From Tetraselmis striata (Eukaryota; Chlorophyta; Chlorodendrophyceae; Chlorodendrales; Chlorodendraceae), in assembly GCA_006384855.1 (NCBI GenBank), contig VCJN01001583.1, forward strand, positions 32,057-96,056: a DNA stretch of 64,000 nt, given 5' to 3'. The notes under the pieces are model-generated. The model worked only from the letters and a program-made list of their open reading frames with translations. It was not told where the DNA came from and did not search any database. Within the stretch, counting starts at the first letter, position 1. Every line of letters begins with the position of its first letter. Shown piece by piece: positions 33,750 to 45,088 of this stretch. The translations under genes and the position numbers were made by a program.

Positions 33750-35120
33750 TGTCGAGTGCCGTCGTCGTTGTGAGAGAGCTCAACATGCTCAAGAACGCCT
33801 GCCGGCATCGGTACGCTCTCCGCCAAAAAGTAGCAGGTGCAGAAGAGGTCTGGACGTGTTTTCTAAGTTGTGTACCGAATCAAAAGCGGCCTGGCATAGA
33901 TGGTGCGCCGGCGACTGGCAAGTCACGCACAAACGGCACAACGATAGCACTGCTCGGGATGGCGGCATGCCGGGTACGCACACTGCCCGCTGGGACGATC
34001 CGAGTCGCGGGCCATGATGGCCACAATCGGAACCCATCCACGTAAGGGGCACGCACGTAGGGGGTAGGTAGATGTCGTCATGGTCAACGGATGCGCCATC
34101 GATCGCGGTCTAGGTCAATAAGGCAGGCCCGATTTAATTTTATGTTTTAGAACCCCCCCCCCCTCTATTTCCACCCCCCTCTACTTTATTTATGTCGATC
34201 TCACAGTGCTTAGCAGAACATGCCCAAAGTTGCATAGTATAACTACCACTGGCATGACTTTTAATGGTTTTCATGCATGGCTATGTGCAAAAGGGGGTTC
34301 CCTGCCATATGCAAGCATAAAATGGAGAGGGGGTGGGGCACTTTTTGGAACCATCACCACATATATTACAGTCAACATCATGACAAATCAACCATTTATA
34401 CGGTGGCCTATCCACCCCTCCATGTAGTGCTATGATGCTGCTAAGCTGCTGTATGCCTGGCCTGAATATTAAAGACTTTCCGTGCGTTCTGTAGACGCTA
34501 TCCACGTAACCAACACAGCATGTTCACGGCGGCGGTGCGGGGCTGAGTCCCCAGCCGCTCATGCACCGCTCCCAGCCGCCAAGTACTGTTTAAGTACGTG
34601 AACATAAAGTTGAGTACACTTGCAAAGTGAACACCCCCCCCCCCCCCCCCCCCCCCTTTCTCTTTCTCCGGAAAGTAGAGTACTAAAACATAACACTAAA
34701 TCGGACCTGCCTAAGGGCAGCAGGACACCTGCGTGATGGTGACTTCTCGACCGAGCCGACCGTCTGGCGCGGCGGCTGAGCTACGCCGGCGGCTTATGCG
34801 CCGGGAACGTCTGTCAAAAGTACTGATTTTTGATTCTGCATAATATACTGTGGGGAGCCGGGGTCACCATGAACCCAGAAAAGTTTTCCTTATTTTTTAA
34901 CATACGGTACCGTACACTGAGAGCAGAGGCCATAAAAATTTGGTCGCTACCGGTACCAAGCACCAGTACCAGCAGGACCTTATATGGTCGCTGGTCGCGC
35001 CGTGAGCATCATTCGCCCGGCCGGCACGGTTGCTGCAGTTATTTCCAGCAGACCAGCAGTGGCCCTCGGTGCAAGTTCTCGGCGCTCCGCCAAGCCAGCA
35101 AGGTTGACCAGTCCAGTGAG
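33750..35120. other. gene-free stretch
   Basis: No supported gene. It includes C9 and C6 runs at about 34154-34180 and a long poly(C) run at 34634. The hAT promoter and left terminal repeat should lie in this region if the element is intact, but I could not identify them. Confidence 0.35.
34634..34656. repeat. poly(C) tract, 23 bp
   Basis: Uninterrupted C run about 470 bp upstream of the hAT exon 1 start. Confidence 0.95.
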
Positions 35121-35126
35121 ATATTC

Positions 35127-35364
35127 ATGGCTACGCGCGGTATGAATCAGGGAGGTGCCGACTCAGAGGACGATGATGGTCCGCCGCGGCAGTATATCGG
35201 CCCACCGCGCCCGCGGAAGGGCACCGCGCAGGCGCTCATTTGGAACTTCATGATGCCCTACTCCTCCGCGGAGGGCTCCCGCAATGTCGAGTGCTGCATC
35301 CTGGTGCCCGACACCGACGGCTCCGGAATGCGGAAATGTGGAGCCACTTTCAAGCACACCATGG
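35127..35364 (+). CDS. hAT transposase, exon 1 (first half of BED zinc finger)
   Basis: The ATG at 35127 starts an acidic leader (GGADSEDDDGPPRQYIGPPR), then IWNFMMPYSSAEG, NVECCILVPDTDGSG and MRKCGATFKHTMG. The cysteines and the W...F pattern are the first half of a BED finger. The exon ends at 35364 in phase 1 before GTGGGT. The exon at 45089 begins in phase 1 with GSTTNLLKHLRKKHP, the missing second half (H...H). The two are on the same strand and in order, so I read them as one gene split by a 9.7-kb intron. Two separate damaged copies remain possible. Confidence 0.65.
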
Positions 35365-35615
35365 GTGGGTGCCCATGTTGGCCCTGGCTCACGTTGGCGG
35401 GTGCTCCCGTGTGTGCTTGGACGGGACACCTGTGTCCTCTGGCGGCACCCGTCGGAAAGGATCTGTCGAGTGTGTCGAGTAGTCGTCACGAGACGAGTAC
35501 TTCATACGAGTATTTCCCCCCTCCCTGAGGCACTGTGCCAGCGGCCCGGCAACTGTCCTCTCGCCAGACCAACCCGCACGCCACTTGCGCTCCCCATCAC
35601 CCCACAGCCATGCAC

Positions 35616-35640
35616 TCTCTCTTTCTCTCTCTCTCTCTCC
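35616..35640. repeat. CT microsatellite
   Basis: CTCTCTTTCTCTCTCTCTCT-type sequence just before a poly(C) run, inside hAT intron 1. Confidence 0.85.
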
Positions 35641-35674
35641 TTTGCTTGGCCTGCTGTGCTTCCGTGCTCGCCCG

Positions 35675-35701
35675 CCCCCCCCCCCCCCCCCCCCCCCCCC
35701 C
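35675..35701. repeat. poly(C) tract, 27 bp
   Basis: Uninterrupted C run inside hAT intron 1. Confidence 0.95.
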
Positions 35702-36446
35702 GCGGGCCCCCGGCCCCGCGCTTGATATAGCGACTAATCTGCCTAGTTAAGTAACTAGGTACTAGAACGATCGGGAAAAAAACTAGAACGATCGTGCCTG
35801 GCGGACGACTACTAGGTCGCTACTCCCATGGTAGCTACGCCTGCACTACTCGCTGCAAAATACTATCCGCCGTACCCGTCCTTATCGGGTACCCGTACCT
35901 GAACCCACCAGTATATGAGAACTGTATATAGTAGTCAGTCATCATCATTTATCGCTACAGATACGTGCACCAGAAGTACTGCGCATTATTGAAGTTGCCC
36001 GTATTGTTGTACTTAGCGATAGTGTTGTTACTTGCGCTTTTGAAATCCAAACCACAGGCACCAGGTACTGCGCGGCCCCTAGCGACTAATCGGCTTGTGT
36101 TGATCTTTTATACTGGTAAAGTAGTAATCCGTACTTCGTTTCGGTGTGTATGGATTTCGTCCTGGCCTTCTGGTAATTCACACCAGTATGGTACAGAACT
36201 GGGACAAAAGGGATTTCATCAGGCAACGATTATTTTGGCATATATCGCACTTCTTGCTATGAATAGTTGCTGAAACGCACAAATATTTATACAAGTCGTC
36301 CCCTGGCGGGCCTGCACGATCAAGAATTTATGATCGGAGGCGAATATTAATAACACGGATTGTCGTGCTGGAAATGTATAGTGGAATTCCAGTACTCGTA
36401 CTACAACATACAGCAGTACATCCGCATGTAGATCAGGATTGCCTAT

Positions 36447-36705
36447 AAAAGTAAAAGTAAAAGTAAAGTTCGCCCGGGGACATCGGCCGAAGCCGCCCCA
36501 GCACTTGCCCTCGTGCGCCAACTGCAGTCGTAGGTCTGGCATAGCCCGTAGACCATTGCCTCATTCAAACCCCGAAGGGCTAATGCACCAACCGCGTAAA
36601 CCCGGGACACGGGCCCGGACGATTTTGCCCTTAAGTGACAGATCCGGGAATCGATCCGGGGACCTCCAGAGTAGGAGACCACCGCTCTACCGAGCGGAGA
36701 AACGA
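36447..36705 (-). mobile_element. tRNA-headed SINE
   Basis: Read on the minus strand: a tRNA-like head (about 36705-36640) with CGGTAGAGCGG (A-box/D-arm region) and GGATCGATTCC (B box), a linker, a body (36612-36469) shared with 9894-10061, and a tail of repeated ACTTTT (36468-36447). The head does not fold as a full cloverleaf; the acceptor and anticodon stems fail. It is therefore a pol III promoter remnant, not a tRNA gene. No clear target duplication was found. Confidence 0.65.
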
Positions 36706-37863
36706 GCCTGCAACACATATAGACTGTGCATTTTCATCCGGGCAGTTCACGAGAGCACTTCACAATGCACCCGACGTACCGCAGGTATAGATTACGGCTA
36801 CCCACGACCGCGCTATCCAGCATTACTCGCGCACCATTATGTCGCCGCACCGGTATTGGTACTCCCTTATGTCAAGCCCTATGTAATGAATAAGTTGGTT
36901 AAATGGATAGCGTCCAGAAAAATGCACATGTCTATCTAGCCATGTGTCGTGATACTATTTGTATGATGTGTCATACTTGGACTGGCACTCCAATGACCCT
37001 CAGCGTGCAACAAATGGTTTTCGAATACCTGTGATTTCAGCCTGTGGTAGGCCGCGAGCCGCCGACCAAAGCCGCGCGTCAGTGGCCGTCATCCAAGATA
37101 TCATGATTTTTTTCTATCATTCAAGTAGTTAGTGCCGTCCCGGATGACGACCGTGGGACCCCCGGATGCGTTGTGGAGGCAACGACTACATGTTAAAGAC
37201 AACGACGAGGGTAGTAAATCTTTTTCATACCGGGACTATACCGTTTTCATTTCATCTCCATATCTTTCATCCAAAAACTGTACCCAATTTATGATGTAGC
37301 GTCTGCTTCTTATTCGGCTTCATACTAAGCTATGTTCGTTATTTTCCAGCACTTCTTTACATCGTGCGATGCGATCGTCGCCATCGGTCACTATATGTAA
37401 TCCAGTTTTCAGGCGACCGCAACCGCAAAACAACCAACAGGCAGTGGACATCAGTGAACGTCAAGCCACCCTTTAGTTTGGCCCTGCATAATGGAGCCCG
37501 GTTATCATCAGCTCATCAATTCGTATGCGTGTTTGATCAGCCAACATATTGTCCGATTGTCCTTTTCTGGTGATTTTCTGACCGCCTCCTGCAGCTAGCT
37601 CATCAGCCAACGTATCGGGTACCGGGACAGCACCGTACCGGCCGGTACAAAGTTCAACTACGAGTACTCGTAGTATCACGCGTCCTGCGCGTATCATGTC
37701 TGCGATGATACCCCCAAGGAAGCATCAATGACGAGCATTTCAGTACGTAGGCGCAGTATCTGAGCGTATTTTGTGCTGTGTGATGTGCGGGTTACTTGAT
37801 GTCCACTGATGTTGGTAGTACTCGTAGTTGGGCGCTTTACATCAGGGTTGTTTTATGTTGCTT

Positions 37864-37883
37864 GGGGGGGGGGGGGGGGGGGG
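37864..37883. repeat. poly(G) tract, 20 bp
   Basis: Uninterrupted G run in gene-free DNA. Confidence 0.95.
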
Positions 37884-38482
37884 AGAAGGTTGCTGTCGCT
37901 TGAAAACTGGAATATATTCTTGACTAATCCAGAGTATCAGTACTGATAAATTACATGAGCTAGCAGCAGAAGACGATATCAGGAAATCACCCCAAAAAAA
38001 AAGGACAATCAGAAAGGTCCTCATTATCAGTACTAATAGTACCAGGCAGATACGTAGATACGGGCTGGCGCAGGACCGGTAGCGTCCCCTACTAATCCTT
38101 ACCCACGCCAGGGCTTTCCGCAACTGGATCGCTGTGTAAACGGCCGCCGTACCGCGCACGGCAAGGGTTTCAACGTTGCCAGTCCTGTGCCCGGGCGGGA
38201 AAAAACTACGAGTACTGCTACGGGTGCGACCGTACAGGGTACCACGTGTACAATCGAGTGGGTTTTATTATACTCTACGCTTCAAAATTAATGGTAAGCG
38301 AACTGTCCTCCGGGGGTAGTTGGTGAGCATCTTTCGAGTATCAACGCAGTACGAAAACCCTCCGAGCTGGGGACGCGGGGTGACCTGCCGGCGTTTAGAA
38401 TTAGTTCGGGGTGCGAAAACTACTGCTCAATTCGTAGATAAACGATCTATGCCGAATTCGGACTTACGGGGTTTTTTAGATG

Positions 38483-38517
38483 CTCTTATGGCGCGCGCCT
38501 GTGGCGCGCCGTAAGAG
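38483..38517. other. hairpin with 14-bp stem
   Basis: CTCTTATGGCGCGC pairs with GCGCGCCGTAAGAG with one mismatch across a 7-base loop. No associated gene or T run, so I do not call it a terminator. Confidence 0.6.
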
Positions 38518-40029
38518 TTGGATGCGTGCTTGCCCCACCGTGTAGAGCTAGTAGCGCGCTACCATATGAAGCAGTTGCCAAAAGGTGCGCATGCTCATTA
38601 CATAACAATTCGCCGCCAACACGAGTACGTGCCTCGTGATAGGTGTAGCACTTGTGTAACGTTGATGTACATGGGCATTATGAGCGGTTCGAAGGCGCGA
38701 TGCGGGATCACTCGCGGCACCATGCGAGCACATCTATGGGCAGTCTATTGCTATAGAGCCATGCGAAAGACTCCTCATGTGCTGCGCGTAGGAATATTTT
38801 TCTGAATATTTGTGCTAATGTAAACTCGAGATGTGCGAAATTCGTGCCTCGTTTTTACATCTACATACACCGCAATGTACACGGCCAAATCAATTCAATC
38901 TAAAGTATGGGGGTTGTAGCCAGCACTCCTACCCAACATACCCCTATATTAGGATTGGCGCCACGCGCTTCGATTATTGCGCGTGAGCACAGACCCTACC
39001 CAAAGTAGGGTTTGCCATTTATTTGGAAGCGTAGTGTATTGTTAATATCACCGTCCAGTACAGTACACGCTTGCCGTGTAATATCCCTGATGCGCCCGGC
39101 TGACGACATGCAGCCGCGTCCGACGATGACCAGCAGCAGCGTAACAGCAGCATCAGTACCCTCACGATATTGTGTCCTCCACTACATGAAATATCAGGTT
39201 ATTGTATATGTAGTTACATTAGCTAGCTGCAATAAAAGGAGAGTATTGTTTACAGTGCTGGTACCACTAGTCCCTACGCCATTCTATCTTATATTCGAGT
39301 TCTCGAGACATGGTGCCATGTCGGTGATATGTTGCTGGTGGGAGCCTGCTGGGAACGACGTTGTCGCTACAGTACTGTGCGGCGTGTTGCCCCATGGGCT
39401 CATATAGCATAGTCGCTAGTAAGCGAGCGGCGAGTATCAACACTCGTACGAGTACGGTATTCGTTTGAGGACGAGTACCCGTACTCGTGTGAAACCCTAT
39501 GTGTGTATTTTACAACACCTCTAGCATAGTTGCTATAGCGGGATGTACTCGTAGCGTAGTCGTACTAATATGGCGGTATTACAAAATATTGAGGCAGGCA
39601 CTCGCTCGCGCCCCAACGACCAGTATCGTACCGTACCAGCAGCGGAGGAGTGGTTTCGCGATCGTCCTTCCCCTGGATCTTTCTGATATGAAGCCTTTAT
39701 TATATTACATCAGGGCTTTCACAAAAGCGCACTACAACAGAACTAACAGCAACTATGAAAGGCTCTTATCTGAAGCCCCTGCAGTATTAGAAAATCCGAT
39801 CGATCTACAGATATTCGAAAATTAGTCGCATATAGGGTAGTCGCTAGCTCGCAAGGAATTAATTAATTATGGATTACAGGTATCGAACGAGTCTATGACC
39901 TGCTATGACGAGGTGGATTCGTGCCGAGTACCTTTCGGGTATATCCGGTACGATGCCGGTCCATCCGGGCCGCCGTGGTGCACTGGGTCTGGCCACTCCC
40001 CCGCGCGCGGGTGGTGTGGCCAGTCACTG

Positions 40030-40466
40030 TAATCCTTATGTGCGATACATTCTCGCAGTATGTCATCCATGGATTCTCCACGCTTTTGACAGAGCGCGGC
40101 TATCAAAGCTACCTCCTTAGTTTTAAGCGCGGGGTTCACAGATCGATTCCCGGTGTGGGTCAGTTTGCGGATGTCACCTGTTGCAAACGAAATTATATGA
40201 CCAATATCAGTGTGATATCACAAATACCATGATATGACCATTGACCAATTGACAATGTCATATGATACAATACATGGTGGACTAGATCATAACAACTATA
40301 GCAGTAGTTCCACCCGTTACACCAAGCTTCAAGGGTGATTGAATGTGAGGAGATTTCCACGATATGTAATCTTTATACGAATGATACATTCTCGCAATGT
40401 GTGTCATGCACGCATCCTCCGCGCTTTTGATAGATGGGCGCGGCTATCAAAATCTACCTCCTTAGG
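40030..40466. repeat. duplicated ~95-bp segment
   Basis: 40030-40120 and 40366-40466 are related: GATACATTCTCGCA, CGCTTTTGA-AGA, GCGCGGCTATCAAA and CTACCTCCTTAG occur in order in both. The divergence suggests an old duplication or two copies of a short repeat. Confidence 0.6.
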
Positions 40467-41964
40467 TTACGTCCGTTGCTACTCTGCAGACGTAAATTAC
40501 ACGTGTATCGAAATTGATGAATTAGTAAAATGAACTCCCGTAGATCCGTAGATTTAGGGGCACCTGTTCGGAACTCTTTTGCAGACGCATGTGACTGAAA
40601 TCTGCAGACCATCATTTTACTCATCCGCATATTTTACATGTATATTGCGCTGTATGTTCAAACTCTGCGCTCATGAGCCCCGCGCATGCTGCGACCAGGC
40701 GCGCAATATTAGCGGCAGCCGTGCCGCGTGCTTGAACCCATCATGCATCAATTGCTCAAAGGTCCTCCGCCTATCCCAAGCCCCCAAGGGCGCGGGTGTT
40801 TATGTTTATGTTTACCGGTGACGGTGGCGGTCAACGGCATGGGCGGCGGCGATGAGGCAGACTCGGGAGAGGGCAGGGCGGGTGTATGTAGGCGCGAGGG
40901 GCGATGCGCCTCGCCCTGCGCCACCAAATGATGAGGAAAGCTGGCTAGAAGAGGATGGTGTGTGGGAGGGGGGGGGGAGGCTGAGAGAGAGGGGGAAGAT
41001 TAGGAGGGCAGCAAGTCTGGCAGGGCCGCCGGGGGAGGAGGAGGGGGGTTAGGGCGGTTGACGAGGGAAACGGCTTCATGACTAACGGGACGTTGAATTA
41101 CAGTGTTACGGGTTACAGTGTTCCTGTGTTAAAAAACAAATTACAGTGTTACCAGCAGCGAGATCTGCGGACGCTACGAGTACAGGTACACCGGATGTGT
41201 GCCGTTCCGTACAGCAGCCGTGAATATCTGTGGATGTAAGGATACTGCGCAAAACGCACCAGGGACTGGGTACCCACATGGGGATTTGTGTGGTACATAT
41301 CCTTACAGTGGATTAGCCTGGAATCGCCGTACCGGTAAGGATTTATGAGATACATACAAAATAATTATTATACCGCGTAGGTCGCAAAAACTTAAAATGG
41401 TGGGGCTGCCCTGGCGGTGTCTTGCGACCATTCTAGCGTGATGTCCTTCTGTACCTCTAGTATGTTATTCTCCTCTTATTAAATCTGCGTAATATATCAT
41501 ATAGCGATTATTGCTAGTCCCTATGTACCGCAACATAGCGTAAGATGCCACCAGATACAGGTAGGATGAGGATTCCTGGTATACGGCTGTACTTGCTAAT
41601 AATGCTGGTACTGGTACAACCCCGCAAACGCTTGATCTAAACAATCGCTAGACTACCATGACACGATATGCGTAGAAATTGCTGGCATAATCTCATCGTT
41701 GTGGGTTGGTCCGCATTCCTGTAACACTATCTAATTTACAACAATGTACGTAGAAATAAAACACTGAAACACTGTATGTCTGACAACAAGTGGTGCACAA
41801 TCAGAAAGTGTAATTTGTGCTTTTCGGAATTGATTCGCACTACGACTGAAGTAGTCCTGTCAGGTTTGTTTACAGAAAAGGCGAAATGTCAAGACATTTT
41901 CTATTTTATTCTACACCCCTCCACATAAGTCCGGGTTCTGCATTTTCGATCGCAAAGCGCATGC

Positions 41965-42471
41965 ATGGGCGAGAATAACGCCGGCTGCATGTGCATACAT
42001 GCTAACGACAGTGGGAATAGTTCGGGCAAACGCTATTGTGCGCTTTATACCCACCCGCGCGACAACACGACCATTTGTGGGCGCCCTTTAAAACACGAGA
42101 AATCAGTGCATGATGCGTTGGCGCTAGAAAATTGTGGGTTGCGCCAACCATCCAAACCTATGGAAATAGCGGCACTCGTTGCACCAAACTCGGTGAATAC
42201 GGCCCTTGGCATAAGTTGCACACACCGTGCGTGTAGGCCACTGAAAGCATGTCGCTATAGGCACAACGTGACACCCCAACGACAAGTTGGCCACTGTGGG
42301 GAGCAGTTTTGGGGTGAAAATGCTGCTGTTTCTGTGGCGAACGCACGTAGGAGAGGCGCTCGATGGGCCTCTTGGCGTAGGGCGATGCTCTACTATGGGG
42401 GCGCGGGGTGGAATGCCAGTTGCACCGTTTCATGGGCGGGGTGGCGCGGTAGGGGCGTGGACTTTAATTAA
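41965..42471 (+). CDS. 168-residue ORF with Cys/His-rich N-terminus, unknown
   Basis: Starts at the ATG at 41965 (MGENNAGCMCIHANDSGNSS) and runs to TAA at 42469. Residues about 24-49 have CALYTHPRDNTTICGRPLKH followed by EKSVH, a C-x12-C-x6-H-x4-H spacing that could bind zinc. The second half is Arg/Trp/Gly-rich and less convincing. It lies in hAT intron 1 with no partner genes. It could be a fragment of another mobile element or a chance ORF. Confidence 0.3.
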   Translation: MGENNAGCMCIHANDSGNSSGKRYCALYTHPRDNTTICGRPLKHEKSVHDALALENCGLRQPSKPMEIAALVAPNSVNTALGISCTHRACRPLKACRYRHNVTPQRQVGHCGEQFWGENAAVSVANARRRGARWASWRRAMLYYGGAGWNASCTVSWAGWRGRGVDFN

Positions 42472-43624
42472 TATGAAATTCCTTGAAAAATGCTGTGGCA
42501 ACTGGCATTTTGGCTGGTAGATGTGTGTATCGCTAGGAGGCGGCACATGCCAAGTGTTGGTGGTCCGTAGTCATCCACACACATAACGCTCTCGCGCAAC
42601 CGAGTATGGGGCTTAGACACGCACTTGACGCAAAGCCACGCGCCCGACATGGGTGGGCACATGAGGCAGTGAGGGGCAACTAGGCTGATCATCTTTGGGG
42701 ATTTTTCCGGGGCCCCCAAAAATCGAATTTTTGATTTTAGAAGGTTGATTTCGACGCAGATATGAACGAGGAATTGCGTGGTATTTTAAAAAGCTTTTCT
42801 GAGCAAACCCTGAGAAGTTGTAGCGTTTTAAAGCCAAGGGGGTGTTGCTGAGCGTGGCCGACAGTGATGCCATGTCAGTATCGCAACGCGGCATGTACTA
42901 GCTGCCGCCCACACGGCTGCACCCCAACCAAATGCACCCGAGCCCCTCGCCAATGTGTTTCCTCACGCTTCATGGCCATCCCGCCGTCTGGCTGTCTATT
43001 CACGCGCGTCGGCGTGTGCGTGATACCGACCCTGGTTTTGGTGCAGTTGCAGGCGACGCCCATCCACGCACCAAGTGCAGCGTGACACCGTAGTCAAAGG
43101 TCTTTAAGCTTCGGTTTGAGCCACTCGTCATGCAGGTCTTATAAAACCCTCTGAGATTCCAGGATTTCATCTCATATACCCTACGTTCAGGTACCCTAGA
43201 CTTCTGAAGTCTTGATACTGCCGAAAAGGGACCCCAAACTTATGGGGAGGGGTGTATTATATTTCTAACTGCCAAACTTCCATCGTAATACACTGGTTAG
43301 TCCGCCAAAAATCTGGATCGGCAGGCATGAGTATCGGGCGTAGCCTTTTTACACATTATCATCCGCGACTTCGCTATCTGGAGATACATGTATGCGTACG
43401 AGCAGCACTCTCGTACTGGCGGGATCAAGATATAAGCAACCCGCGGCGGGCGGCGGGTGGGACACAGCATTCCACCAGGCTCGCGTTGGCGGTACGAGGC
43501 CGTTCCAACTCTCCAATTTTACATTGTTTTCGACAGCAGCAATTGTTGGATTTGAGTTCGGAATTGACCTGTATTGTATAGTAATTCACCCCTGTGCATG
43601 AGCATCCTAGCAGCCCAATCTACA

Positions 43625-43936
43625 CTAAATCGCCCAGCCGCCCTTGATGGGGGGCTTGATCTCCAAGTGCTCGTTAGGTACAGACATGCCCAAATCAGCC
43701 TGCCGGTCCAAGGACGGACGAAAGACAATGCCATCCTTTGCGCGAATAGCGGAATCAGAAATCGGACAAGTATAGAGGTGCTTTATGCCTATCTCTTGAG
43801 CCGCACGGTGGGTGCTGCGGCCTGCCGTGCGCTCGGATGATAGAGCTGCCGGGACGCTGGAATCTTGCGCTACAGTGAGAGGGGCGGGCGGGGATTTAAT
43901 CAGGGGACACCTCCGCGTTCGGTACGAGGTGTACAT
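43625..43936 (-). CDS. minus-strand ORF, unknown
   Basis: 103 residues on the minus strand. The distal half (HLYTCPISDSAIRAKDGIVF, then VPNEHLEIKPPIKGGWA) looks protein-like. No domain recognised. It is in the same orientation as the ORF at 44426-44704, with a duplicated segment between them; the two may be parts of one decayed element inside hAT intron 1. Confidence 0.3.
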   Translation of the reverse strand: MYTSYRTRRCPLIKSPPAPLTVAQDSSVPAALSSERTAGRSTHRAAQEIGIKHLYTCPISDSAIRAKDGIVFRPSLDRQADLGMSVPNEHLEIKPPIKGGWAI

Positions 43937-43986
43937 GAAATCCGTATAGTTAAATGAGCTGACACACGGACCTGAAGGAACTCCAG

Positions 43987-44393
43987 GCAGCGCGATCCTC
44001 GGCGTGAATCACAAATTATAATCAGGGGGAGTCATGGCGAGGCCGCATGGTTGCCTGCCGAGCAAATCAGCGGGTGCTGGGGCCCCATGTGCACTGAGTT
44101 TATGCATGTCAATATGTCATTACAATCCCGCGATACGGCGGTCGGCGCGCTGTGCCTCTTTAATTAGAGCAACAGCCGCCCCACCATGCGAGACGCTAGG
44201 CAAAACGGGTGTAGATCATATCTTGGACTGCCCCCCCCCTCCCCCCCACCTCTGCAGGGACGCATGGCAGCGCGACTCTCGGCACGCATCGCAAATTCTA
44301 ATCAGGGAGAGCTTTAGCGACGCCCCATGGCTGCCTGCCAAGCCAATCGAAGGGTGCTGGGACCCTGTGTGCGCTGAATGTATACAGCTGTGC
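43987..44393. repeat. ~127-bp direct repeat pair, offset 280 bp
   Basis: 43987-44113 and 44267-44393 share GGCAGCGCGA-CTCGGC, AATC-AAAT-ATAATCAGGG and CATGGCTGCCTGCC-like words throughout. Divergence is moderate. Confidence 0.65.
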
Positions 44394-44425
44394 CATGCGA
44401 CACTAATGGGGCCACTGCAACTCAC

Positions 44426-44704
44426 TTAAACCCCCATCGCCGTAGACCTGAAGGGCAGGGCGAGAGACTTTTCGAAAATCACCAACAAATCCAGAACATG
44501 CATGCCCAATAAGTTGGGTATAACGGTGTTGCCGTGAACAGGCGTCTTCCAGGACAGGCTCGCTATGCATTGGCAGGCCGACGATTGGTCAGCCCACGAG
44601 GCAGCCTTGGTTTCATTGCTACATACGGGTTTACATAAAGCAATCAGTCGTTTACCGAGAAGTACAGCCTCGCGATGACCATCTGGCACGGCCTCGTAGC
44701 GCAC
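44426..44704 (-). CDS. minus-strand ORF, unknown
   Basis: 92 residues on the minus strand: MRYEAVPDGHREAVLLGKRL, then CSNETKAASWADQSSACQCI and NLLGMHVLDLLVIFEKSLAL. The text looks coding, but I recognise no family. It lies next to the 280-bp-offset duplication and upstream of hAT exon 2. Confidence 0.3.
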   Translation of the reverse strand: MRYEAVPDGHREAVLLGKRLIALCKPVCSNETKAASWADQSSACQCIASLSWKTPVHGNTVIPNLLGMHVLDLLVIFEKSLALPFRSTAMGV

Positions 44705-45088
44705 TCGCGAGCCTCGTGAAATGCGTCCACCCCGCCCTTGATGTCAGGATTAAGCATCACTTGTAGTCGTGTTCTCGCTGCTACCCGTTGCTATAATATA
44801 TATTCTAGGCTGTTTCCGGGAAGGACACGCGTTTTTATTCTAACGCGCAGCTACAAGATAAACGCAAGGCTACTCCCGGTATTTCTGGGCATCATGTGAC
44901 ACCACAACAATAATAATCTAGTTGATGTTTCATTAGATCAAGCGGTTCAAGGCTTTACAGACTGTCTATAATCACGGGCGGAAAGTCAAATAATGCTCCT
45001 TTATGCCAAGCACTCACATCCTCCACCCCCTTACTTAGTTCGCTGGGTTTTGTATGGACACAATCTTATTTGCGCGCGACCCACACAG

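Larger units (their letters stand above)
36950..41950. other. gene-free stretch within hAT intron 1
   Basis: About 5 kb without a supported gene. It is AT-richer, with many GTAC and CGAGTAC words (for example 37665, 38203, 39430-39490, 41175), two TAGTCGCTA 9-mers (39410, 39838), a poly(G) run, a hairpin and a short duplicated segment. Small ORFs here look like chance. Confidence 0.4.

Noticed and set aside
45070-45088. A TTG start for the hAT ORF at 45070
   Set aside because: A non-ATG start is unlikely in a nuclear gene. A CACACAG acceptor at 45088 and the missing half of the BED finger show that the exon begins at 45089.
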